Source of the DNA: Rhizobium sp. CCGE 510
Lineage (GTDB): Bacteria > Pseudomonadota > Alphaproteobacteria > Rhizobiales > Rhizobiaceae
Length of the DNA: 46,841 bases
Assembly: GCF_000292525.1 (NCBI RefSeq)
Contig: NZ_AEYF01000019.1
Coordinates: 1 to 46,841 of the forward strand
Reading direction: 5' to 3'
A program made the translations under genes and the position numbers. Below, in pieces: positions 32,941 to 44,384 of the stretch (position 1 is the first letter of the stretch; each line of letters begins with the position of its first letter). The notes below the pieces were generated by a model, which saw only the letters and a program-made list of their open reading frames with translations, was not told the DNA's origin and did no database searches.

Positions 32941-34761
32941 TCACGCTGCCCGTGTGTACCGGGCTCCAGGCGATTGCCCTGCCCCCCGCAGGCGGAAATT
33001 CGAAAGCAGCGTCTTCAGCTGGGTGCTTTCGTCGGCGAGCGTGCGGCTGGCCGCCGTCGTCTCCTCGACCATCGCGGCATTCTGCTGCGTCATCTGGTCC
33101 ATGTGATTGACGGAACCGTTGATCTCGTGCAGCCCGGTCGACTGCTCGCGCGCCGCCGTCGCGATCGACGCGACGTGATCGTTGACCTGGTTGACCAGCG
33201 CCTCGATCTCCAGCAGCGCCTCGCCCGTCGAGCGCACCAGCGCCACCCCGCCCTCGACTTCCGTTGTCGACCGGCTGATCAGTTCCTTGATCTCCTTGGC
33301 TGCATTGGCCGAACGCTGGGCGAGTTCGCGCACTTCCTGGGCGACGACGGCAAAGCCGCGGCCCGCCTCGCCCGCCCGCGCCGCCTCGACGCCGGCATTC
33401 AGCGCCAGAAGGTTCGTCTGGAAGGCGATCTCGTCGATCACCGAGATAATCTGGTTGATGCGGCTCGACGATTCCTCGATCCGGCCCATCGCCGTCACCG
33501 CATTGCGGACGATATCGCCGGAGCGGCCGGCGCTGGCCTTGGTCTCGGCCACCATCGCGCGCGCCTCGTTCGCCCGCTCGGATGCCGTCTTGACCGTCGC
33601 GGTGATCTCGTCGAGCGCTGCCGCCGTCTCCTCGAGTGCCGCCGCCTGCTGTTCCGTGCGCTTCGACAGGTTGCCTGTGGCTTCGCTGATGTCGGAAGCG
33701 CTCTCGTTGACGACGTGGCTCGATTCGGCGATTGCGTGGATAACGCCGTTCAGCGCATCGACGGCGGCGTTGAAATCGCCCCTGAGCTTGGCGTAATCCT
33801 CGCCGATATCGCCGATCGCAACCGTCAGATCACCGCCCGCGAGCTTCTCCAGGCCGACGCCGAGCGCCTGCATGGCTTGGGTTTGCCGCTCGGAGGCCGA
33901 GCGCAGGCTGGCCTCGTTGCCGCGTCGCTCATCCTCGATCTGCCGCTGCCTTTCGTCTTCCCGTCCCCGCAGCGCGCTGCGCTCGTCGACAGAATCGCGC
34001 AGCACCAGCAGCGCCTTGGCCATCTGGCCGATCTCGTCGCGCCGATCGCTGCCGGCGATCTCCACCGATGCCTCTTCGGCGGCGATTGCATTCATCGCCG
34101 TCTTCAGCCGGGCGATCGGCACCGTGACGCTGCGCACGATCGCATAGGCGATCGCTATCGTCGCCGCCGCACCGAGCAGGCAGAGCACCGCCGCCCAGAT
34201 CGCGTTCTGACGATAGAGCGCGGCAAGGTCATCCGCATAGACGCCGGTGCCGACGATCCAGCCCCAGGGCTCAAAACCGGCGACATAGGAATATTTCAGC
34301 ACCGGCTGATCGGCGCCCGGCTTCGGCCAGTAATAGTCGACGAAGCCCTTGCCGTCCTTCTTCACCTTGTTGACGAATTCGACGAACAGGAACTTGCCGT
34401 TCGGGTCTTTCATCTGCGAGATGTCGGTGCCATCAAGCGCCGGCTTGATCGGATGCATCACCATCACGGGATGCATGTCGTTGATCCAGAAATAACCGTC
34501 GGTGCCGTAACGCATCGCGCCGATCACGTCCTTGGCGGCAGCCTGCGCCTGTTCGCGGGTCATCGTGCCCGCCTGCTCCATCTTGTAATATTTGTCGAAG
34601 ATGCCGAGCGCTGTCGCCTCCATCTTCTCCAGCCCCGCCTTCCGCTCCGCCTGCAGCTCGGAATAGGAATAGTTCAAAAAGAAGACCATCGTCGCCGCCA
34701 GCACGGCAAGCGTAAATCCGACGAGGCAGTAGAGGCGGGTGGAAATCTTGACGTTGCGCAT
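32941..34761 (-). CDS. Methyl-accepting chemotaxis protein with Cache sensor
   Basis: A 606-residue chemoreceptor. Membrane helix 1 (about 10-30) is followed by a periplasmic single-Cache domain (about 33-185: [22 protein letters not shown], then [14 protein letters not shown]), helix 2 (about 190-212), a HAMP region, and the cytoplasmic signalling domain. That domain includes the conserved tip [26 protein letters not shown] in two stretches and [20 protein letters not shown]. It should sense a small organic ligand and steer CheA. There is no C-terminal CheR/CheB pentapeptide; the tail ends ARYTRAA. No che genes are near. Confidence 0.93.
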   Translation of the reverse strand: MRNVKISTRLYCLVGFTLAVLAATMVFFLNYSYSELQAERKAGLEKMEATALGIFDKYYKMEQAGTMTREQAQAAAKDVIGAMRYGTDGYFWINDMHPVMVMHPIKPALDGTDISQMKDPNGKFLFVEFVNKVKKDGKGFVDYYWPKPGADQPVLKYSYVAGFEPWGWIVGTGVYADDLAALYRQNAIWAAVLCLLGAAATIAIAYAIVRSVTVPIARLKTAMNAIAAEEASVEIAGSDRRDEIGQMAKALLVLRDSVDERSALRGREDERQRQIEDERRGNEASLRSASERQTQAMQALGVGLEKLAGGDLTVAIGDIGEDYAKLRGDFNAAVDALNGVIHAIAESSHVVNESASDISEATGNLSKRTEQQAAALEETAAALDEITATVKTASERANEARAMVAETKASAGRSGDIVRNAVTAMGRIEESSSRINQIISVIDEIAFQTNLLALNAGVEAARAGEAGRGFAVVAQEVRELAQRSANAAKEIKELISRSTTEVEGGVALVRSTGEALLEIEALVNQVNDHVASIATAAREQSTGLHEINGSVNHMDQMTQQNAAMVEETTAASRTLADESTQLKTLLSNFRLRGAGQSPGARYTRAA

Positions 34762-35049
34762 GAGGTTCCCGGCGATTCTCGTAAATGATGTGGACCATCT
34801 TGAATTGCCGGAATTACTGGAGCGTAAAGCTTAATTAGAGGATGATTAAATACCGTAAGGGAAGGCAGAAACACTCGAAATCAACTGTTTGAAATTGAAT
34901 GGAATTTCAATAGGCAACGGCTGCAATATTTTTCCCGGCCGTTAGCTGCAGCGCCGGGCCATGCCGTCTTTTACAGCCCACAGCCTTTGCACTAGGCTAT
35001 CGTCGAGTGAATCGCCGGCCCATGGCCCGCACCAGATGGAGAACCCCTG

Positions 35050-35436
35050 ATGACCGATGCCGCCAAGCCGAGAGGTGAACTGACGCTCCGGACGCTCGCC
35101 ATGCCCGGTGATGCCAATCCGGCTGGCGATATCTTCGGCGGCTGGGTCATGGCGCAGATGGACCTTGCATCCGGCATCCGCGCCACTGAGCGCGCCAGAG
35201 GCCGTGTCGTCACTGCCGCCGTCAAGGAAATGGCTTTCGAGCTGCCGGTCAAGATCGGCGATACGCTGTCGGTCTATACCGATATCGAGCGCGTCGGCCG
35301 CACCTCGATCACGCTGATCGTCGAAGCCTGGGCGAACCGCGCACGTTACGCCAAGATGGAAAAAGTGACGGCCGGCACCTTCATCATGGTGGCGCTCGAC
35401 GAAGAGGGCAAACCGAAACAAGTCCCCGAAGCGTGA
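35050..35436 (+). CDS. YciA-type acyl-CoA thioesterase
   Basis: A 128-residue hot-dog-fold thioesterase that hydrolyses acyl-CoA esters. The family motif NPAGDIFGGWVMAQMDLASG (near 18-37) carries the catalytic aspartate, and RVVTAAVKEMAFELPVKIGD plus GRTSITLIVEAWA follow. The length fits YciA. The gene is followed after 19 bp by a membrane protein in the same direction, and may be transcribed with it. Confidence 0.9.
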   Translation: MTDAAKPRGELTLRTLAMPGDANPAGDIFGGWVMAQMDLASGIRATERARGRVVTAAVKEMAFELPVKIGDTLSVYTDIERVGRTSITLIVEAWANRARYAKMEKVTAGTFIMVALDEEGKPKQVPEA

Positions 35437-35455
35437 CAGACCGGGGGTCGAGAGC

Positions 35456-36043
35456 ATGGAAACGGTCGGCTCGCCGGAGGTCTTCCTTCACATCAAGGTG
35501 GTGATGGGCATGGTCATCAGCCTTTCGCTTGCCAGAATGCTGACCGGGGTTGCCGGTATCGTCCAGCATCCCACCAAGGCCAAAGTCTATGCCGTCCATC
35601 TTGGCTGGGCGCTGTCGATGTTCCTGTTCATCATCCATATCTGGTGGTGGGAATATCGCCTGCAGGCCGTGCCGGCCATCGGCTTCGGCATCTACCTCTT
35701 CCTCGTCTGCTTCTGCAGCCTGTTCTTCCTGCTCTGCGCCCTGCTCTTTCCGGCGAGCCTCGATGAATATGGTGGCTACGAGGAATATTTCATTTCCCGC
35801 CGCAAATGGTTCTTCGGCATCCTCGGCCTCACCTACGCCGTCGATATTCTCGACACGGCGATCAAGGGCCATGAGCGCATCCTCGCGCTCGGCTGGGAAT
35901 ACCCCACCCGCAACATCGTCTACATCATCCTTTGCACCATCGCCGCCTGGACCCCGAACCGCCGCTTCCACACTGTCTTCGTCATCGCCAACCTGGTCTA
36001 TCAGGTCAGCTTCATCTTCAGGCTTTATGATGTACTAGGGTGA
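35456..36043 (+). CDS. Membrane protein of unknown function
   Basis: A 195-residue protein with five or six predicted membrane helices (first around residues 12-35, then 45-65, 70-98, 115-135, 148-165 and 172-190) and a conserved-looking HIWWWEYRL stretch in the second. It lies 19 bp after the thioesterase gene, so the two are probably co-transcribed. I recognise no known transporter or enzyme motif. Confidence 0.75.
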   Translation: METVGSPEVFLHIKVVMGMVISLSLARMLTGVAGIVQHPTKAKVYAVHLGWALSMFLFIIHIWWWEYRLQAVPAIGFGIYLFLVCFCSLFFLLCALLFPASLDEYGGYEEYFISRRKWFFGILGLTYAVDILDTAIKGHERILALGWEYPTRNIVYIILCTIAAWTPNRRFHTVFVIANLVYQVSFIFRLYDVLG

Positions 36044-36051
36044 GATGCGGA

Positions 36052-36090
36052 CCCGCGAAGCGGGAGCAATCGATCCAGTGAATCGATTGC
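36052..36090. repeat. Palindromic intergenic sequence after the membrane protein
   Basis: Two adjacent hairpins: CCCGC-gaa-GCGGG (36052-36064) and GCAATCGAT/ATCGATTGC (36066-36090). They stand just after the stop codon and may end transcription. The second hairpin resembles a short repeat common between rhizobial genes. Confidence 0.5.
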
Positions 36091-36182
36091 AGCATCGAAC
36101 GCCCTGAGCTGGAAGCGAAGGGCCGGGCAGCCGCAAACTCCATATCCCCAAAACCGTCGCCAACATCACCCGTCGGCATCCG

Positions 36183-36863
36183 TCACCCGCCGCACCCCAC
36201 CCGCCCCTCTAAGCCAGACAGCCGCATAATGCGCAGCGCAAGCACCCCCCCGAGGATCGCGATGTGATGCAAAAAGAAGCCCGCGGTCGATTCCTGAAAG
36301 TCCCAGAAATAGATCGACGGCCGGCCGACGAGCCTATCCCCAATTCCCATGACGAACATGCCGTGGATGCCGCACGCCGCTATCGCGCCTGCGACTCCTC
36401 GAAGGGCAGCGGTCCTGATCGCATCCGGCGGCCCGACCCGCAACAGCTTGCCCATGACCGCCATGATCATCGACCAGTGAAGGCCGAGATGGACAGCAGC
36501 GAGGATGAACGGCCAGTAGGCAGCAAGGATGTGAATTTCACGCGCCGTCTGTCCGCCTCTGACGGGAAGGAAAGCAAACACGCTACGGGACATCAGCAGG
36601 CTAGTCGTCAGCAATGCGGCCATTGCCAGGGCAATCGAGATATTCGACGCAATTGTCAGAAAGCTCGGCTTGCCGCGCGCCACCTTTGGAAGCCTCGCCC
36701 ACCACCGCCTGTTGAAGACGTTGTGCGATAGGAGAAGGATGAACATGCCGGTGCCGATCAGCTCGTGCGAGGTGTTGTCGAGCCACCAGTAGGCGAGCGC
36801 GGCCAGAAGCAGCCCGGCGGCGGTAAAGTCGAGCACGAGGCGGATCACGAAAAAAGGACTCAT
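36183..36863 (-). CDS. DUF4405 membrane protein, possible cytochrome b-like
   Basis: A 226-residue membrane protein with about six helices. Histidines fall in the membrane parts (HELIGTGMFILLLSHNVFNRRWW and REIHILAAYWPFILAAVHLGLHWS), the pattern of DUF4405 and b-type cytochromes, which carry haem between helices. It is the last gene of a four-gene block on the minus strand, 33 bp after the cytochrome P460 gene. It may pass electrons between the quinone pool and the periplasmic protein beside it; this is inference. Confidence 0.75.
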   Translation of the reverse strand: MSPFFVIRLVLDFTAAGLLLAALAYWWLDNTSHELIGTGMFILLLSHNVFNRRWWARLPKVARGKPSFLTIASNISIALAMAALLTTSLLMSRSVFAFLPVRGGQTAREIHILAAYWPFILAAVHLGLHWSMIMAVMGKLLRVGPPDAIRTAALRGVAGAIAACGIHGMFVMGIGDRLVGRPSIYFWDFQESTAGFFLHHIAILGGVLALRIMRLSGLEGRVGCGG

Positions 36864-36896
36864 GATGCGACGCCCTCGCCGGAGATTCGATCCGGC

Positions 36897-37379
36897 CTAG
36901 TCAATGACGGCTCCGTTAAATTCCTTGAGAGCATCGAGGGTATAGAGGAAGTCTTCGTCGGCCCTGGACGAATGACAGGACTGGCATCGCGCCGTGTTCT
37001 CGGCCATGTTGACGCTGCCATCCGGCTTGAACCATTGGAACTGCCAGTCGCCCGTGCGACGGTCTTCGTCATAGTCGCCGCCCCAGCTGGAACCCTTTTC
37101 CATGACGAAGGTGCGATAGATTTCCCCGTCGCGGTAATCGACCAGCACGAAGTGTGTGCCCGCGGGAACAGGCTGTCCGTTCTTCACCGCCTGGATGGCT
37201 TCCCTCGTCGTCATGATGCGCTCGGTCACGTTGCCGCGCCTGACGGTCGTATAGTGAACGAGGCCTGCCAATTGGGGCAGCGTCGTCCGGTTCGGCTCGG
37301 CGTCGACTTGCCAGCCGACCAGAATCACGGCGCCTGCCATGGCAAAGAGAATGGAAATGCGCTTGATGAGATGACGCAT
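36897..37379 (-). CDS. Cytochrome P460 family protein
   Basis: A 160-residue exported c-type haem protein. It has an N-terminal signal or anchor (residues 5-26), a P460 fold (THFVLVDYRDGEIYRTFVMEKG; GDWQFQWFKPDG) and one haem site C132-Q-S-C135-H136. Cytochromes P460 oxidise hydroxylamine or nitric oxide in ammonia oxidisers and methanotrophs; rhizobial members have no settled role. The ATG at 37379 begins the signal; codons upstream to 37526 overlap the preceding gene and are not part of it. It lies 73 bp after the CMD-family gene and 33 bp before the DUF4405 gene. Confidence 0.85.
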   Translation of the reverse strand: MRHLIKRISILFAMAGAVILVGWQVDAEPNRTTLPQLAGLVHYTTVRRGNVTERIMTTREAIQAVKNGQPVPAGTHFVLVDYRDGEIYRTFVMEKGSSWGGDYDEDRRTGDWQFQWFKPDGSVNMAENTARCQSCHSSRADEDFLYTLDALKEFNGAVID

Positions 37380-37452
37380 GAATGTCTTTTCCCGGTTTTG
37401 TGCGGAAGATGTTCGGGCAGCCGGCTCCGGCGAAAGCGGAGGGCTACTCGCC

Positions 37453-37869
37453 TTATTCGCGTCCGAACACGTCTTTCGCGACGGCAACCGCCGAGACCGC
37501 ATTCGGCCAGCCTGCATAGAAGGCAAGATGGGTGATCGTCTCGATCAGCTCGCCCTCGGTCACACCGTTCTGGCGGGCAATGGCCAGATGGGATCTGAGC
37601 TGGTCGGGCCGGTTCATGGCGAGCAGCGCGGCCACGGTCACCAGGCTGCGATCCCGCTTCGAGAGCTGCGAGCGCTCCCATATGTCGCCGTAGAGGACAT
37701 CGTCGGTCAGTTCAGCCAGCTTCGGCGCGGTCGCACCCATCAGCTGCTGGGCGCGCGAGCGCCGGGACTTGTCGTCGCCTTCGGCTGGTGTCTGAGCGCT
37801 GACAACGCCCGGCAGAACGGCCAGCATCATGCTGGCCGACAGCATCAGGTTTCCTAACAGATGTTTCAT
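37453..37869 (-). CDS. Exported carboxymuconolactone-decarboxylase-family protein
   Basis: A 138-residue protein with a signal peptide (MKHLLGNLMLSASMMLAVLPGVVSA) followed by a CMD domain (SLVTVAALLAMNRPDQLRSHL; GVTEGELIETITHLAFYAGWPNAVSAVAVAKDVF). It lacks the CxxC of AhpD-type peroxidases, so it belongs with the gamma-carboxymuconolactone decarboxylase type. Export of such a protein is unusual. The ATG at 37869 follows GAGGTGAACCCC. It lies 23 bp after the alpha/beta hydrolase and before the cytochrome P460 gene. Confidence 0.88.
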   Translation of the reverse strand: MKHLLGNLMLSASMMLAVLPGVVSAQTPAEGDDKSRRSRAQQLMGATAPKLAELTDDVLYGDIWERSQLSKRDRSLVTVAALLAMNRPDQLRSHLAIARQNGVTEGELIETITHLAFYAGWPNAVSAVAVAKDVFGRE

Positions 37870-37892
37870 GGGGTTCACCTCTATTTCCAGGA

Positions 37893-38981
37893 TCAATCGA
37901 GCTTCTTCTGGCGGAGGAACGTCGCGACTAGGTCGGCGATCTCCACGTTGTTCAGGTCGGAGAACGCGAAGTGGGTGTTGCCGCGGATGCCGATCTCGGG
38001 AAGGTGCACGACGGTGACGTCGCCGCCATGCCTGTTCACCGTGTCCCGCCACAGGCGAGCCATCACCAGGCGCACGCGCCAGCTATCCTGTGCCGGCATC
38101 GACGTCGGCCGGTCGGGAATGTTGTCGCCGTAATAGATGACGATCGGGATCTTCGTCAGCCTGATGAAGTCGTTCATCGGCACCGGCACGCCCTTCAGCG
38201 TGTCGAAGGCGCTCGGCATATCGGCGGGAACCTCGCCTGCCGGGAACACGAAGCTGCTGCCGGGTTCGAAGGCGACGATGGCTTTGACATTGTCGCTCTT
38301 GATCGCCGTCAGCCAGCCCGGTCCACCGCTCTGCGAGTGGGTAAAGAGGATTCCAGGCCCGATCTTCTCGAACAGCTTCGCCACCGCATTCGACACGACG
38401 TCCATGTCGAACGGACCGGTGTTCGGGGTCATCGCGCGAAAATACTGGTTCAGCGCTTCCGGCTGGCGCGAAAACTGCACGCCGTCGAAATAGTTCGGCC
38501 AGAGGCCGACACGGAACTGGTTGAACCAGAGCTGCTCGTCCGGGGTCGGCTTCACTGGTGTCTCGGCCATACTGCGTCCGGCTCCGCCCCGGCGCGGCTG
38601 GTCGACGAGATAGGTGGAGAAGCCGCGACGCAGGAAGATGTTCTGGAATCCTTCGCGGCCGTCAGCCGTCGTCTCCCAGGTTTTGGAGAATTGTCCGGCA
38701 CCATGCCACATCACGATCGGATACGGACGCGGGTTCACCGGCACCTGATAGAAGGCAAAGGCGTGATCGCCATGATAGGTCTGTCCTGCGGGATCGAGAG
38801 GTTTCAGCGGATCGAAGGTTCCGGGCGCTGCCGTGCTCGTTCCGCCGACGGCAAAGCTGCCCTGCTCCTGGATGATCAACGGCTCCGGCTTTACCGCATC
38901 GGCAGCCGTCGCTGATGTGGCGGTAAGCTGCGATGCGCCAAGCAGCAATGCGGCCAGAGTGTTGGACAGTCCATATCGCAT
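37893..38981 (-). CDS. Exported alpha/beta hydrolase
   Basis: A 362-residue hydrolase with a signal peptide (residues 1-27, ending TSATAADA). Core features are IVMWHGAGQFSKTWE (oxyanion region), the nucleophile serine in LFTHSQSGGPGW, an acid in the IYYGDNIPD region and the histidine in GNTHFAFSDLNN. It is the first gene of the minus-strand block that continues with the CMD-family, cytochrome P460 and DUF4405 genes. The substrate is unknown; an ester or lactone is likely. Confidence 0.86.
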   Translation of the reverse strand: MRYGLSNTLAALLLGASQLTATSATAADAVKPEPLIIQEQGSFAVGGTSTAAPGTFDPLKPLDPAGQTYHGDHAFAFYQVPVNPRPYPIVMWHGAGQFSKTWETTADGREGFQNIFLRRGFSTYLVDQPRRGGAGRSMAETPVKPTPDEQLWFNQFRVGLWPNYFDGVQFSRQPEALNQYFRAMTPNTGPFDMDVVSNAVAKLFEKIGPGILFTHSQSGGPGWLTAIKSDNVKAIVAFEPGSSFVFPAGEVPADMPSAFDTLKGVPVPMNDFIRLTKIPIVIYYGDNIPDRPTSMPAQDSWRVRLVMARLWRDTVNRHGGDVTVVHLPEIGIRGNTHFAFSDLNNVEIADLVATFLRQKKLD

Positions 38982-39122
38982 GTCGCTTCTCGCTCCGTAT
39001 TCGGGTGGCGAGAAGGTAGCGGCATCGGGCGGACAGGATTAGACGGCCCGGACAGCTAGGGTCTATTAGCCGACCTAATTAATCACAAGCTGTTGATAAG
39101 CCGTTATGGAATAAAATCGGAT

Positions 39123-41373
<2,251 letters not shown>

Positions 41374-42558
41374 TCACCCCTTCAAAAACTGCGACCCCTT
41401 ATCAAACCCCAGCCCCGGAAAAATCTTCCCCGTCAAATCGTCCGCACTAACATCGAACTGCCGATAAAGCATTGCCGCCGCCAACTCCCGCACATCCGCC
41501 GTCGGCATCAGGTCGCGGTCGTCAAGCAGTTGGCCACCGCCAATGCCCGGCCAGCGGCCGAGGATGCGGCCACCGTTAATGGCGCCACCGGCAAGCAGCG
41601 CGCAGCCGCCGGTGCCGTGGTCGGTGCCGGCCGAGCCGTTCTGACGCACGGTGCGGCCGAACTCCGTCATGGCAAGCACCACCGTCTTTGCCCAGATCTC
41701 GGGCCCGAGCGTGGTCTTCAACGTATTGATTGCCTGCGAAAGGTCCTGCACCGGCCGCTTGAACTGGCCGGCCTGGCCGATATGGGTGTCCCAGCCTGAT
41801 ATCGAGAAGCTGGCGATGCGGTAATCGCCCTTCAGCATGTTGGCGGCGAGCGCCGCCACATCGGCGATCTTTGCGCCGTGCTGGCCCTCCGGCTCGACCA
41901 TCATCGACGCGCTGTTGGCCCGAGTCGCCTCGGCAAGCGCCTCGGCGAACGGCGGATCGCCGGCATAAAGCCGCGTCAGGAATTGCATCTCGTCGCGCGC
42001 CGGCGCCAGATTGGAATCCGATGCCCAGACATCGACATCGTTCGGCCCGGAGAGGATCAGCTCTGTCGAGGTGTTGATGTCGATTGCCTTGCGCGCATCC
42101 GAGCGCGGAATGACGGCGAGCGCCCGGTTCAGCCAGCCGGTCTTTTCCTCCGCGACATGTTCGCCACCGGATTCCAGCATGTCCTGCCCGTCGAAATGGC
42201 TGCGCTGGTCGCGATAGGGCGTCGACACCGCGTGCACGAAGGCAAGCTCCCGGCTCTTCCACAGCGGCAACAGTTCGGCAGCGGCGGGATGGAGGCCGAA
42301 ATGCCCGTCGAGATCGAGCAGCCCGGTGTCGGGCGTCAGCGCCAGCGTCGGTCTGAGCGCGGCAAAACCCGCATCGCCATAAGGCTGCACCAGGTCCAGC
42401 CCGTCCATCGCGCCGCGCAATACGATGGTGACGAAACGATTGTCTCCCGGCATCGCCGCAAAGGTGACCGGCGTGAAGACGGGGGCGGCGGCCAGACAGC
42501 AGGCCGACGTCAGAAAGCCGCGGCGGGAAAGCGAGAGCCGGTTCATCGACAGCGTCAT
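41374..42558 (-). CDS. DUF1501 family exported protein
   Basis: A 394-residue protein with a Tat signal (LSRRGFLTSACCLAAAPVF) and a DUF1501 domain, which has an alkaline-phosphatase/sulfatase-like fold. Typical pieces are FVTIVLRGAMDGLDLVQPYGD, HPAAAELLPLWKSRELAFVHAV, SGWDTHIGQ and VVLAMTEFGRTVRQNGSAGTDHG. DUF1501 genes nearly always follow DUF1800 genes, as here. The pair's role is not known. The ATG follows CAGGAGGCTCGTC. Confidence 0.92.
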   Translation of the reverse strand: MTLSMNRLSLSRRGFLTSACCLAAAPVFTPVTFAAMPGDNRFVTIVLRGAMDGLDLVQPYGDAGFAALRPTLALTPDTGLLDLDGHFGLHPAAAELLPLWKSRELAFVHAVSTPYRDQRSHFDGQDMLESGGEHVAEEKTGWLNRALAVIPRSDARKAIDINTSTELILSGPNDVDVWASDSNLAPARDEMQFLTRLYAGDPPFAEALAEATRANSASMMVEPEGQHGAKIADVAALAANMLKGDYRIASFSISGWDTHIGQAGQFKRPVQDLSQAINTLKTTLGPEIWAKTVVLAMTEFGRTVRQNGSAGTDHGTGGCALLAGGAINGGRILGRWPGIGGGQLLDDRDLMPTADVRELAAAMLYRQFDVSADDLTGKIFPGLGFDKGSQFLKG

Positions 42559-42572
42559 GACGAGCCTCCTGA

Positions 42573-42617
42573 GCAGGTTCCGGAAAAGTGTCCAGCGGTT
42601 TTCCGGTCAGAACCTGC
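42573..42617. repeat. Palindromic repeat between the DUF1800 and DUF1501 genes
   Basis: GCAGGTTC-CGGAAAA on the left pairs with TTTTCCGG-GAACCTGC on the right (45 bp, imperfect centre). It closely resembles the element at 44210-44253 and is a recurrent rhizobial palindrome. Lying inside a likely two-gene operon, it could change the ratio of the two proteins. Confidence 0.6.
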
Positions 42618-42669
42618 GACAAACAAATGAGCTAAGCAGACGACGCGCTGGCTTGCCAACGAACGCTGC

Positions 42670-44181
42670 TTAGCGGCGATTGAATTCGGGCGATGCCAGT
42701 ACCAGCGTCAGGCCGCTGATCTTGTTGGGCGCCTGCGACACCACGCGGATGGTCTCGTCACGCGCCGCATCGGCAAGCGTCGATTTCAGAAATTCGCGCG
42801 GATCTTCGTCGCGGCCAAATTGCGCCGCCGCCCGCCTCGCCCAGGCCAGCCGCTCGGCAAGCTGGCTGCCGGTGATCCAGGCGGAGAAGCCTTCCTCGAA
42901 GCCGGCCGGGCTCGGCGGCAGCCAGGTCGGCTGGCCCATGCGCTTCAGCGCCCCCTGTCCCAGCGCCCTTGCCGTCCGGAAGGCCTTGAGCCGCGTGTCC
43001 TTCGCCTCGCCGGCGGGACCCGTCGCTATAGGCGACCCTGCCATTCCAGGCGTATTCGCCGCCATGTCGCCCTCATCAGTGCCTTGCTGGTTGGCCACCA
43101 GGAAACTGCCGACGACGCCGTTGACCGGCCCCACATTTAGCGCCCTCAGACCTGCAATGACATAATCGAAAGGCTGGCGCGCCTTGGCCCCTTCGTCACG
43201 CCAGGCGGCAGGATGGTCGAGCATGGCGGTGTAGACGGCTGTGAGATCGCCATCCGTCTTCTTCCAGGCCATGGCCATGTCGGACACCATCCCCTCGTCG
43301 GGCTGGTCGGAGATAAAATGCACTGCCAGCTTGCGGCTGATATGCGCCGCCGTCTTCGGATGGACGGCGAGATCGTCGAGCATGTCGAGATAGTCGTCGC
43401 GCGAGCGCTTGCGCCCGCCATAACTGACGCCAAGCACTTCATGCGTGCCGGGCTCTGAGATATTCGGCCGGAAGGCGATATCCATCTCCTTGCGGTCGAT
43501 GGTGAGCCCCGTTAGAATCATGGCCGCCGCCGTGACATCCGCCTGGCTGTAGCCGCTGCCGGCGCCGAGCGTGTGCAGCTCCAGCAGTTCGCGGCCGAGA
43601 TTTTCGTTCAGCCCCTTGTTGCGCTTGATGCCGCCGGCTGAATCCGGCCCGAGCGAATCCGCCTGGTCGAGATAGATCAGCATGGCCGGATGGGCCGTGG
43701 CACTGCGCAGCAGATCGCCGAACCGGCCCGACATGAACGGCCGGATCGCCTCGGCCTCATAGAGCGGTACGATGAGGCGCATCGGCAGGCTTTTATTGGC
43801 GCTGGTGGAGAAATGATTGGTCCAGAAGGTCGCCAGCCGCTCGTAGAAGCCGTACGGCGACAGCACCGCCTGCATCAGCCGCAGATTGACATCGTGCTGG
43901 AACTGCTGCTGCGCTTGCCGCTGCACGCCCTGTCGCATCTCGCGCTGCGTCGTATCGTCGGTCACCGACTTGGCATCCCGGCGGATTTGCTTCAGTTGCT
44001 CCTGCAGGCTGAGGATCGCGCGGTGGCGGGTCTCGGGACCGCCGAGCGGAAAGTCCGGCGTTGCCGCTGCCCCCTTGCTGAGTTGGCCGATCAAGTCGTC
44101 CTTGCTTTGCGGCGGCGCCTCACCCGGCCGGAAACCATAGCCGAACCGGATCGCCGCCATCGTCGGGAAAGAGAGGCTCAT
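42670..44181 (-). CDS. DUF1800 family protein
   Basis: A 503-residue helical protein of the DUF1800 family, partner of the DUF1501 gene downstream. Recognisable segments are RFGYGFRPGEAPP near the start, FWTNHFSTSANKSLPMRLIVPLYEAEAIRPFMSGRF in two pieces, GLNENLGRELLELHTLGAGSGYSQADV and HISRKLAVHFISD. A rich ribosome-binding site (AAGGAGG) stands before the ATG. No signal peptide is evident, although the partner is exported. Confidence 0.92.
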   Translation of the reverse strand: MSLSFPTMAAIRFGYGFRPGEAPPQSKDDLIGQLSKGAAATPDFPLGGPETRHRAILSLQEQLKQIRRDAKSVTDDTTQREMRQGVQRQAQQQFQHDVNLRLMQAVLSPYGFYERLATFWTNHFSTSANKSLPMRLIVPLYEAEAIRPFMSGRFGDLLRSATAHPAMLIYLDQADSLGPDSAGGIKRNKGLNENLGRELLELHTLGAGSGYSQADVTAAAMILTGLTIDRKEMDIAFRPNISEPGTHEVLGVSYGGRKRSRDDYLDMLDDLAVHPKTAAHISRKLAVHFISDQPDEGMVSDMAMAWKKTDGDLTAVYTAMLDHPAAWRDEGAKARQPFDYVIAGLRALNVGPVNGVVGSFLVANQQGTDEGDMAANTPGMAGSPIATGPAGEAKDTRLKAFRTARALGQGALKRMGQPTWLPPSPAGFEEGFSAWITGSQLAERLAWARRAAAQFGRDEDPREFLKSTLADAARDETIRVVSQAPNKISGLTLVLASPEFNRR

Positions 44182-44209
44182 GGCCGATCACCTCCTTATC
44201 ACTGCTGAA

Positions 44210-44285
44210 GCAATTCCAGCAAAAGTACGTAGCGGTTTTGCGTCCGGAATTGCGCAAACAAAAAAGAGCATTTCAAGGAAATGCT
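44210..44285. repeat. Palindromic repeat and hairpin upstream of DUF1800
   Basis: GCAATTCC at 44210 pairs with GGAATTGC ending at 44253, with AAAA/TTTT continuing inside. A separate perfect hairpin AGCATTTC-aag-GAAATGCT follows at 44267-44285. The first is a relative of the 42573 element. The second may serve as a terminator for the facing DUF486 side or lie in the leader of the DUF1800 transcript. Confidence 0.55.
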
Positions 44286-44384
44286 TGAGGTGAAAAGGTT
44301 GCCAGCCGATTGCGACGCCAATCTGTAGGAAATGTGGCGATTTCCGGACATGGACGATTTGTAATCTGTTGAAAAAACTAAAGT

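Noticed and set aside
32860..34788. A 642-codon open frame on the plus strand
   Set aside because: It is fully antisense to the well-supported chemoreceptor, is rich in arginine and histidine, and has no domain; a high-GC shadow.
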